A DNA stretch of 5,770 bases from an uncultured Collinsella sp. (GTDB lineage Bacteria > Actinomycetota > Coriobacteriia > Coriobacteriales > Coriobacteriaceae), in assembly GCA_902488525.1 (NCBI GenBank), contig CABTWP010000078.1, positions 1 through 5,770 of the forward strand. The letters run 5' to 3'. Of the stretch, positions 1 to 5,710 are shown piece after piece. Each line of letters begins with the position of its first letter. Position 1 is the stretch's first letter. Under the pieces are notes generated by a model. The model was not told the DNA's origin. It searched no databases and worked only from the letters and a program-made list of their open reading frames with translations. Both the position numbers and the translations under genes were made by a program.

Positions 1-93
1 AGGTGACGTGACACGAAAGGCCGGTGCCCTTCTGGTCGCGCCATTAAAGTTGAACGTCAGATTGTCCAAATGCGGCCCGCGCAGCGTCGAGCC

Positions 94-121
94 GTTACGG
101 CGTCTGGTAAAACGCCGTAAC
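94..121 (-). terminator. stem-loop abutting the aroF stop codon, possible terminator
   Basis: A perfect 10-bp inverted repeat (GTTACGGCGT, 94-103, and ACGCCGTAAC, 112-121) encloses an 8-base loop. It begins at the base immediately after the DAHP synthase stop codon. A stem-loop placed here suggests transcription termination or 3'-end protection of the mRNA. However, neither strand has a U-tract after the stem, so it is not a textbook intrinsic terminator. It could act with Rho, or stabilise the transcript. The position and perfect stem are seen; the function is inferred. Confidence 0.45.
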
Positions 122-1153
122 CTACACCCGTTCCGCGATCTCGCGGATGAGGTAGTCGGTCTTTTCCCAGCCCAGGCACGGGTCGGTGATCGACTTGCCA
201 AAGACGCCGCCGTCGACCGGCTGGTTGCCATCCTCCAGGTAGGACTCGATCATAAAGCCCTTGACCAGCTTGGAGATGGACTCGTTGCGGCGGCAGCTGT
301 CGAGCACTTCCTTGCAAATGCGATACTGCTCCAGCGGACGCTTGCCCGAGTTGTCGTGGTTGCAGTCGATGACCGCTGCCGGATTGGCATAGCCGGCATG
401 CTCGGTATAGCGTTCGGCCAGGCGTTCCAGGTGTTCGTAGTGGTAGTTGGGGTAGGTGCGCCCATCGAGACCGATGTAGCCGCGCATAACGGCGTGTGCG
501 AGCGGGTTGCCGTCGCACTCGACCTCCCAGTTGCGGAAGATGAAGCTCTGGTGCGCCTGTGCGGCGTAAATGGAGTTGAGCATGACGGTAGTAGAGCCGG
601 CAGTGGGATTCTTCATGCCGACGGGTACCGAAATGCCGCTCGACACCAGGCGATGCTCCTGGTTTTCGACCGAGCGTGCGCCCACGGCCACATAGCTCAG
701 CAGGTCAACGAGGTACTGGTAGTTGGACGGATAGAGCATCTCGTCGGCGGTGAAGAAGCCCGTTTCCTCAATAACGCGCAGGTGCATATGGCGGATGGCC
801 TTGACGCCCTCGAGCAGGTCGTCGGGAGCCTCGGGGTTGGGGTTGTGCAGAAGACCCTTGTAGCCGGTGCCCTTGGTGCGCGGCTTATTGGTGTAGACGC
901 GCGGAATGATGATGAGCTTGTCCTTGACCTCCTCGGCGGTCTTGGCCAGTCGGTTCATGTACTCAAGCACTGAATCCTCGCGGTCGGCAGAGCACGGGCC
1001 GATGATGAGCACCTTACGTGCGTCCTCGCCGGTAAAGACTTTGGCGACCTCGGCGTCAAATGCCTGCTTTTTGGCGGTAAGGTCGGCAGAAAGTGGCATT
1101 TCCTCGCGGATCTCCATGGGTATCGGCAGCCTGCGTTTGAATTCCATGGCCAT
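122..1153 (-). CDS. aroF: class I 3-deoxy-7-phosphoheptulonate (DAHP) synthase
   Basis: This cytoplasmic enzyme condenses phosphoenolpyruvate with erythrose 4-phosphate to DAHP, the first committed step towards chorismate and the aromatic amino acids. The 343-residue protein matches the AroF/AroG/AroH (Ialpha) family in length and motifs. These are: GPCS at 52-55 with the metal-ligand Cys54; PRVYTNKPRTKG at 84-95, the PEP/E4P-binding basic segment; GARSVENQEHR at 158-168; GMKNPTAG at 179-186 with Lys181; DCNHDNSGK at 263-271 with metal ligand His266; IESYLEDGNQ at 302-311 with Glu303; and SITDPCLGWE at 321-330 with Asp324. All four expected metal ligands are present. The ATG at 1153 is chosen because GAGGAGG lies 5 bases upstream; a second ATG at 1147 is the alternative. 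It is a single gene with its own likely promoter. The isozyme letter is conventional: the sequence does not show which aromatic amino acid inhibits it. Confidence 0.96.
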   Translation of the reverse strand: MAMEFKRRLPIPMEIREEMPLSADLTAKKQAFDAEVAKVFTGEDARKVLIIGPCSADREDSVLEYMNRLAKTAEEVKDKLIIIPRVYTNKPRTKGTGYKGLLHNPNPEAPDDLLEGVKAIRHMHLRVIEETGFFTADEMLYPSNYQYLVDLLSYVAVGARSVENQEHRLVSSGISVPVGMKNPTAGSTTVMLNSIYAAQAHQSFIFRNWEVECDGNPLAHAVMRGYIGLDGRTYPNYHYEHLERLAERYTEHAGYANPAAVIDCNHDNSGKRPLEQYRICKEVLDSCRRNESISKLVKGFMIESYLEDGNQPVDGGVFGKSITDPCLGWEKTDYLIREIAERV

Positions 1154-1158
1154 AGGGG

Positions 1159-1165
1159 CCTCCTC
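1159..1165 (-). promoter_or_regulatory. Shine-Dalgarno of the DAHP synthase gene
   Basis: The minus strand reads GAGGAGG five bases before the ATG at 1153. The spacing favours this ATG over the in-frame ATG two codons further in, for which the gap would be 11 bases. Confidence 0.8.
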
Positions 1166-1207
1166 AATCTATAGAAAGAGCAATAAGCGTATTGTCGAAT
1201 GCTCGGC

Positions 1208-1236
1208 ATTATCCGCTGTCGCACGCTAAAGTGCAA
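1208..1236 (-). promoter_or_regulatory. candidate sigma-70 type promoter for the DAHP synthase gene
   Basis: On the minus strand TTGCAC (1236-1231) and GATAAT (1213-1208) are separated by 17 bases. The -10 matches the consensus at 5 of 6 positions and the -35 at only 3 of 6. Transcription would start near 1200, leaving a leader of about 45-50 bases. That leader has a small hairpin (CAATA/TATTG, 1181-1194) but no visible leader peptide rich in aromatic codons. A short imperfect palindrome (GCAC-N6-GTGC, 1221-1234) sits between the two boxes and could be an operator. This is inference from pattern only. Confidence 0.4.
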
Positions 1237-1251
1237 GCCCTTGTCACCCCG

Positions 1252-1290
1252 AAACCTACCAAAAAGGGACAGGTTTATTTTGGTCGGTTT
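1252..1290. repeat. REP-like imperfect inverted repeat with GGGACAGGTTTATTTT core
   Basis: AAACCTACCAAAA (1252-1264) pairs with TTTTGGTCGGTTT (1278-1290) with one mismatch over 13 bp, around a 14-base loop. The left arm can instead pair within a smaller hairpin, AAACCT (1252-1257) with AGGTTT (1271-1276), so two structures exclude each other. The GGGACAGGTTTATTTT core resembles intergenic palindromes often found near IS200-like Y1 (REP-associated) transposases. That link is from memory and no such transposase is in the window. The element lies just upstream of the proposed aroF -35 box. Confidence 0.55.
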
Positions 1291-1372
1291 TATCTGGGTA
1301 AACGTCGGCGGATGCCGGGAGGGAGCGGCGCCGCGCGGGACCCTAAGGCTGTTGTCGGTTCCCCAGGAAATA

Positions 1373-1424
1373 CCCTGTGGGCAAAAAATGCCAAATATGA
1401 GTACGGTTGCTATCTTAGTATCAT
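1373..1424 (+). repeat. 52-bp intergenic repeat, copy 1 (degenerate)
   Basis: This copy matches the reverse complement of 1560-1611 at 44 of 52 positions, and at 30 of the first 32. The shared core reads GTGGGCAAAAAATG followed by CAAATATGAGTAC. The last 21 bases form a hairpin in the other copy, but substitutions have destroyed the pairing here, which suggests a decayed copy. When translated, both copies give a WAKNxKYEY-like peptide in spurious frames. I recall this pattern from Collinsella intergenic regions but could not verify it. Confidence 0.75.
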
Positions 1425-1559
1425 ATTGCCTTCGCAAAATAATAGACATAACAGCAAAATATGTTCATTAACGTAAACACATATAAGTTCGCTATAGGGC
1501 TGTTTGATCAATTTAGGGACGCGTGTAAGCCGTGAAAACGGCATTTGGGGCTGTTTTGG
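1425..1559. other. 135-bp spacer between inverted repeat copies, AT-rich in its first half
   Basis: About 33 percent G+C over 1425-1500 (25 of 76), far below the flanking genes. The second half has a small hairpin with a GAAA tetraloop (GCCGT/ACGGC, 1529-1542) and an 8-bp palindrome TTGATCAA (1504-1511). No open frame with a ribosome binding site, tRNA or clear promoter was found. The composition is seen; no function is assigned. It could hold a promoter or small RNA, or be the inside of a small non-coding mobile element. Confidence 0.5.
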
Positions 1560-1611
1560 CTGTTACTAAAAAAGTAACAGTACTCATATTTGCCATTTTT
1601 TGCCCACGGGG
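1560..1611 (-). repeat. 52-bp intergenic repeat, copy 2 (intact hairpin)
   Basis: This is the inverted partner of 1373-1424. Its inner end is a perfect 8-bp stem, CTGTTACT (1560-1567) and AGTAACAG (1573-1580), with a five-base A loop on the plus strand. Its outer end is the GTGGGCAAAAAATGGC segment. With copy 1 it forms a 239-bp unit (1373-1611) with inverted ends. No clear target-site duplication is visible at the outer edges (bases ending ..GGAAATA on the left, CTTCGAA.. on the right). Confidence 0.78.
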
Positions 1612-1667
1612 CTTCGAAGGGGCTGTCAATCAGGTCCCAGGGGAGGCGGTTCGAGGGTCGCAAAACA

Positions 1668-1703
1668 AAAACGGGGGCGCAGGTTGTCCTGCGCCCCCGT
1701 TTT
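1668..1703 (-). terminator. intrinsic terminator of the ABC exporter operon
   Basis: A perfect 16-bp stem (1668-1683 with 1688-1703; GC-rich core CGGGGGCGCAGG) has a four-base loop. It begins about 30 bases after the TAA of the downstream transporter gene. On the minus strand the stem runs into TTTTTGTTTTG, a good U-tract. On the plus strand it ends in TTTTC, so it could work both ways, but no plus-strand gene ends here. Confidence 0.9.
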
Positions 1704-1733
1704 CTTGGCATTGCGGTTGTTTGCCGCCGGTTT

Positions 1734-3590
1734 TTACGCCGCTTCGTCGAACTGCGAATTGTACAGGTCGGCGTAGAAGCCGCCCTGGGCGAGCAGCTCG
1801 TCGTGCGTGCCCTTCTCGACGATGTCGCCGTCGCGAATCACCAGGATCACGTCGGCGTTGCGGATCGTGGACAGGCGGTGCGCGATGACAAAGCTGGTAC
1901 GGCCCTGCATCAGCGCATCCATGGCGCGCTGAATGAGCTCCTCGGTACGGGTATCGACGTTGGAAGTCGCCTCGTCCAGAATCAGTGCCGGGCGGTCGGC
2001 CAAAATGGCACGGGCGATGGTCACGAGCTGGCGCTGACCCTGCGACAGGTTGGTGCCCTCCTCGTTGATCATAAAGTCGTAGCCACCGGCGAGCGTATGA
2101 ATAAAGTGGTCGCAGCGTGCGGCGCGCGCAGCGGCCTCGACCTCGGCATCGCTCGCGTCGGGGCGTCCGTAGCGGATGTTCTCGCGGATGGTGCCGTTAA
2201 ACAGCCAGGTGTCCTGCAGCACCATGGCAAACTCGCCGCGCAGTGCCGCGCGGTCCCAGTCGCGCACATCGACGCCCTCGACGCGCAGCGAGCCGCCGTC
2301 CACATCGTAAAAGCGCTGCAGCAGCTTAATGAGCGTGGTCTTGCCAGCGCCGGTGGGACCGACGATGGCGATGGTCTGGCCGGGCTGCGCCTCGCAGCTA
2401 AAGTCATGGATGATGGTCTTGTCGGGCGTATAGCCAAACTTCACATGGTCAAACTCCACGTGGCCGGGGCGCTTCTCAGGAATCTGCGCGTCGGCCTTCT
2501 GCTCCTCCTCGGGCGCGGCCAGGAACTCAAAGACGCGCTCGGTGGCGGCAGCCATCGACTGCATCGTGTTGCTCACGTTGCCCAGCTGCTGCACCGGCTG
2601 CGTAAAGTTGCGAACGTACTGGATAAAGCTCTGGATATCGCCGGGCGTGGCATTGCCGGTCAGCGCGAGCTGCGTGCCTACCACGACGACGCCCACGTAG
2701 CCCATGTTGCCCACCAGACTCATGAGCGGCATCATCAGGCCCGACAGGAACTGCGAGCGCCAGCCGCTAATAAAGAGGCGGTCGTTTTGACGGTCGAACT
2801 CCTCGATCGAGGCCTCGGCGCGGTCGAACACCTGAATGACGTTCTGGCCGGCAAAGTCCTCCTCGATAATGCCGTTGACGGCGCCCAGAACCTGCTGTTG
2901 CTCGCGGAAGTACGGCTGCGAGAAGTGAATCATCACGGTCAAGATAATCGCGGCGGCCGGCAGCGTGAGCACGGTGACGCCGGTAAGCGGTAGGCTGATC
3001 GAAAGCATCATGACGAGCACGCCGATAATCTGCGTCACCGACGTGATGAGCTGCGTCACGCTCTGGTTGAGCGACTGACCCAGCGTATCGACGTCGTTGG
3101 TGATGCGGCTGAGTACGTCTCCCTTGCTGTGGCCGTTGAAGTAACTCATCGGCACGACGGCAATCTTGGCGGCGATTTCCTTGCGCATGCGGTAGCAGAT
3201 CTTTTGCGTGACGCCGGTCATGAGCCAGCCCTGGACCAGGCTGCAGACAGAGCTCGCCAGATACAGGCAGAGCAAAAAGCCGAGCGTCTTGGCGATCCAG
3301 TCAAAGTCAACGTCGCCGGTACCGTTGACCTTGGCGACCAGGCCTTCGAACAGCTTGGTCGTAACCTGGCCGAGCACCTTGGGTCCCACAATGTTAAAGA
3401 TGACCGAGCACACGGCAAAGGCGACGGCGGCAAACACGGCAATCTTGTGCTGGCCGATATAGCCGAGCAGCTGCCTCATGGTGCCCTTAAAGTCCTTGGC
3501 CTTTTCGCCACGACGCATGCCACCCATGCGGCCCATGGGACCACGCTGGCGGGTGGGCTTGGGAATCTGAGTCTTGGTCTCGTCTGCCAT
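1734..3590 (-). CDS. ABC exporter half-transporter, catalytically complete subunit (permease-ATPase fusion)
   Basis: A 618-residue type IV ABC exporter subunit (MdlB/COG1132 type) at the cytoplasmic membrane; the substrate (drug, lipid or peptide) is unknown. The first 45 residues are cytoplasmic and rich in Gly, Met and Arg (GPMGRMGGMRRGEKAKDFKG, 17-36), as is common in this family. Six membrane segments follow near 48-70, 99-124, 175-198, 200-222, 282-308 and 318-340. The ATPase domain starts near 375. It has Walker A GPTGAGKTT (411-419), Q-loop Gln459, signature LSQGQ (515-519), Walker B LILDE with catalytic Glu540, D-loop SNVD (543-546) and switch His571. The signature has Gln for the first Gly. 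That signature faces the partner's degenerate site, as expected in heterodimeric exporters. The ATG is fixed by overlap with the upstream stop (TAATG) and by AAGGAGG nine bases before it. Full length; partner of the gene upstream. Confidence 0.95.
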   Translation of the reverse strand: MADETKTQIPKPTRQRGPMGRMGGMRRGEKAKDFKGTMRQLLGYIGQHKIAVFAAVAFAVCSVIFNIVGPKVLGQVTTKLFEGLVAKVNGTGDVDFDWIAKTLGFLLCLYLASSVCSLVQGWLMTGVTQKICYRMRKEIAAKIAVVPMSYFNGHSKGDVLSRITNDVDTLGQSLNQSVTQLITSVTQIIGVLVMMLSISLPLTGVTVLTLPAAAIILTVMIHFSQPYFREQQQVLGAVNGIIEEDFAGQNVIQVFDRAEASIEEFDRQNDRLFISGWRSQFLSGLMMPLMSLVGNMGYVGVVVVGTQLALTGNATPGDIQSFIQYVRNFTQPVQQLGNVSNTMQSMAAATERVFEFLAAPEEEQKADAQIPEKRPGHVEFDHVKFGYTPDKTIIHDFSCEAQPGQTIAIVGPTGAGKTTLIKLLQRFYDVDGGSLRVEGVDVRDWDRAALRGEFAMVLQDTWLFNGTIRENIRYGRPDASDAEVEAAARAARCDHFIHTLAGGYDFMINEEGTNLSQGQRQLVTIARAILADRPALILDEATSNVDTRTEELIQRAMDALMQGRTSFVIAHRLSTIRNADVILVIRDGDIVEKGTHDELLAQGGFYADLYNSQFDEAA

Positions 3591-5689
3591 TAGCGCTCGC
3601 CTCCTTCCATGACGGCTGCAATTTCTTCTTGGGTAAGCCCCAGCTCCTCGGCGGAAAGCTGTGACTGTGCGATCTCCAGGTATGCCGGGCAGTTGTGCAG
3701 CAGCTCCTCGTGCGTACCGGTGCCCACCACGTGGCCGTCATCGAGCACGATGATCTGGTCGGCGTGCATGATGGTCGCGATGCGCTGGGCCACGACCACG
3801 AGTGCGGCGTCAGTAACGTTTTTGGCGAGCTCTTCGCGCAGGCGAGCGTCGGTCTTGTAGTCGAGGGCGCTAAACGAGTCATCGAACACCACGACCTCGG
3901 GCTTTTTGGCCAACGCACGGGCGATGGCCAGGCGCTGGCGCTGGCCGCCCGAGACATTGGATCCGCCCTGGCTGATGGGGGAGTCGTAGCCGCCCTCGCG
4001 CTCGGCGATAAAGTCCTCCGCCTGGGCGACGCGTGCCGCCTGGCGCATATCCTCGTCACTCACCATATCGCCGGCAAACTTGAGGTTGCTCTCGACGGTG
4101 CCCGAGAACAGGCGACCCTGCTGCGGGATATAACCAATACGGCGGCGTAGCTCGGAAAGGGTCATGTCACGCACGTCGATGCCGTCGAGCGAAATGCTGC
4201 CGCCTGTGACGTCGTACAGGCGCGGAATCAGCTGCACGAGCGTGGACTTGCCCGAGCCCGTGGAGCCAATGATGCCGAGCATCTGACCGGCATGCGTGGT
4301 GAAGTTCACGCCGCTGATGACATCGGCGCGGGCATCGGGATACTGGAAGCTCACGTCGCGGAAGGTGAGTTCACCGCGTGACGCGCTGGTCGCGGGCAGT
4401 TTGGGCGAGGAGGGGTCGTTGATGCTCGTGGGGCAGGTGATGATCTCTTCCACGCGCTCGGCTGCGACCTCGGCGCGGGGCAGGATGACCGAAACCATGG
4501 TGAGGATCATAAACGCCATGACGATCTGCATGGTGTAGGAGATAAACGCCATCATGTTGCCGACCTGCATCACGCCGTCGGACACGCCCTGCGCGCCAAA
4601 CCAGACGATAAGCACGGTGATGCAATTCATGACCAGCATCATGAGCGGCATCATAAAGCTCATGGCGCGGTTGGTGTAGAGCTGCGTGGTCATCAGGTCG
4701 AGCGAAGCCTTGTCAAAACGCTCGAGCTCATGCTCCTCGCGGTTGAACGAGCGGATAGGCATAAGGCCGTCGAGCAGCTCGCGGGCGGTAAGGTTCACGC
4801 GGTCCACAAAGCTCTGCATCTTTTTGAATTTGGGCATAGTGAGGCCCATAAGCACGCCGACGACGGCCGAGACCGCGATGATGGCCACGGCGATGGTCCA
4901 CTCCAGGCCGGTGTGGTTGGCCAGGACGCGCATGACGGCGACGATGCCCATGACGGGCGCCATCAGACACATGCGGATAAACAGGGTTGCGGCCATCTGA
5001 ATCTGCTGAATGTCGTTGGTGCAGCGGGTGATGAGCGAGGCCTGGCTAAACTTGCCCACCTCGGCCGGCGAGAAGTGCATAACCTTGTTGAAGGTCTCGC
5101 GGCGCAGGTCGCGTGCGATGGAGCAGGCGGTGCGCGAAGCCACGGCACCGGTCAGGATGGTGGCGACCAGCGACACCAGACACAGACCAAACATCGTGGT
5201 CGCCATGCGGCCCAGGTAGGCGTTCTGCACGTCGGCGGGGTCGATGCCCTGCGCCTTGTACTCGTCCTGTACATAGCTCACGGCGCGCTGGGTGACGATG
5301 GAGCCCGACATGGAGCCCATTTTGTCCGCCATTTCGTTGGCGCCCTCGACGAGCTTGCTTTGGTCTACCAGACCGCCCTCGACACCCAGGCGCAGGCTCT
5401 TCATGGTGATCTTGCCGCCGTCGGCGTCGATCTGCTTTTGCATATTCTGCGCCGCTGCGGCCTTCTGCTGCATTTCGGCGAGCTGCTCGGGCGTCATCGC
5501 TGCCATTTGCTCGGGCGTGGGCATGGCCTGAGCGGCGTCGCTGTCTTTCTCGCTGGACGTGCCGGTCATGTCTCCCATGGAGTCGGCGTCGATGCCCTGG
5601 TTGAGCGAAAGGACGACGGTCTCGGGCAGGCTCATAATGTCGGTAATTTTGCCTCCATCGGCACGCTCTTCCTCGGTGCCCTTGTACGT
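3590..5689 (-). CDS. ABC exporter half-transporter with degenerate ATPase site, 5' end missing
   Basis: This is the partner subunit of the exporter encoded just downstream. The frame stays open to a GTG at 5734 (714 residues), but the part above 5689 is adapter and unplaced sequence, so the true start is not in the window. Residue numbers count from that GTG. Segments matching helices 2-6 lie near 179-203, 251-272, 279-299, 360-381 and 394-418; helix 1 is absent. Residues about 20-175 precede helix 2 and would be an extracytoplasmic insertion, with an Ala/Gln/Met-rich stretch at 66-105. The ATPase domain has Walker A GSTGSGKST (490-498), Q-loop near 538, signature NVSGGQ (593-598), Walker B VVVFDD with Asp619 in place of the catalytic Glu, and Gln650 in place of the switch His. 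These changes mark the non-consensus half of a heterodimer. An extended helix 1-2 loop is, as I recall, also found in related Lachnospiraceae and Coriobacteriia exporters. Confidence 0.92.
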   Translation of the reverse strand, partial: TYKGTEEERADGGKITDIMSLPETVVLSLNQGIDADSMGDMTGTSSEKDSDAAQAMPTPEQMAAMTPEQLAEMQQKAAAAQNMQKQIDADGGKITMKSLRLGVEGGLVDQSKLVEGANEMADKMGSMSGSIVTQRAVSYVQDEYKAQGIDPADVQNAYLGRMATTMFGLCLVSLVATILTGAVASRTACSIARDLRRETFNKVMHFSPAEVGKFSQASLITRCTNDIQQIQMAATLFIRMCLMAPVMGIVAVMRVLANHTGLEWTIAVAIIAVSAVVGVLMGLTMPKFKKMQSFVDRVNLTARELLDGLMPIRSFNREEHELERFDKASLDLMTTQLYTNRAMSFMMPLMMLVMNCITVLIVWFGAQGVSDGVMQVGNMMAFISYTMQIVMAFMILTMVSVILPRAEVAAERVEEIITCPTSINDPSSPKLPATSASRGELTFRDVSFQYPDARADVISGVNFTTHAGQMLGIIGSTGSGKSTLVQLIPRLYDVTGGSISLDGIDVRDMTLSELRRRIGYIPQQGRLFSGTVESNLKFAGDMVSDEDMRQAARVAQAEDFIAEREGGYDSPISQGGSNVSGGQRQRLAIARALAKKPEVVVFDDSFSALDYKTDARLREELAKNVTDAALVVVAQRIATIMHADQIIVLDDGHVVGTGTHEELLHNCPAYLEIAQSQLSAEELGLTQEEIAAVMEGGER
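3600..3606 (-). promoter_or_regulatory. Shine-Dalgarno inside the end of the upstream transporter gene
   Basis: The minus strand reads AAGGAGG nine bases before the ATG at 3590. It lies within the last codons of the upstream gene, whose TAA shares its final A with this ATG. This supports translational coupling and near-equal expression of the two subunits. Confidence 0.8.
5471..5518 (-). repeat. tandem 24-base duplication in the transporter insertion domain
   Basis: Two adjacent eight-residue units, TPEQMAAM and TPEQLAEM (residues 73-88 of the open frame), are encoded by 24-base units with 18 of 24 identical bases. They lie in a helical, Ala/Gln/Met-rich part of the predicted extracytoplasmic loop. 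This looks like a small in-frame duplication; no specific role can be assigned. Confidence 0.6.
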
Positions 5690-5710
5690 TCGTATGCCGT
5701 CTTCTGCTTG
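5690..5710 (-). other. Illumina P7 adapter/primer sequence embedded in the contig
   Basis: Read on the minus strand, bases 5710 to 5690 match the 21-base core of the Illumina P7 oligonucleotide exactly (it begins CAAGCAGAAGAC and ends GGCATACGA). In the transporter frame this gives the peptide QAEDGIR, which I recall as a frequent adapter-contamination peptide in protein databases. A chance 21-base match in a window of this size is negligible. The next base on the minus strand is A, not the G of the current longer P7 versions, so only the 21-base core is present. This is a library or assembly artefact, not biology. Confidence 0.93.

Noticed and set aside
1..93. Possible start of a further minus-strand gene (ATG at about 45 reading MARPEGHRPF, or an open frame through the segment)
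   Set aside because: Fewer than 20 codons remain before the window edge. No Shine-Dalgarno precedes the ATG and no family is recognisable, so it cannot be supported.
8..973. Plus-strand open frame of 321 codons antisense to the DAHP synthase gene
   Set aside because: It lies opposite a gene with complete catalytic motifs, and its valine/alanine-rich translation shows no recognisable domain. GC-rich antisense strands commonly stay open this way.
1318..1345. T-box-like segment (AGGGAGCGGCGCCGCG) on the plus strand, with a weak mirror of the motif on the minus strand
   Set aside because: It lacks the exact AGGGTGGNACCGCG core. No specifier stem or terminator/antiterminator pair is evident, and no plus-strand gene follows. 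The likeness comes from a GC-rich palindrome (GCGGCGCCGC).
1192..1476. Overlapping plus-strand small open frames across the REP-like palindrome and repeat copy 1
   Set aside because: Their translations follow the repeats and GC-rich palindrome. There is no ribosome binding site and no similarity to a known small protein.
1508..1711. Small open frame of 67 codons covering repeat copy 2
   Set aside because: It is made of repeat and terminator sequence and has no ribosome binding site. Its WAKNGKYEY peptide is simply the translation of the repeat.
1590..2993. Plus-strand open frame of 467 codons antisense to the downstream transporter gene
   Set aside because: It begins inside a repeat, runs through the terminator and opposite a well-supported transporter, and has no family motif. 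Shadow frame.
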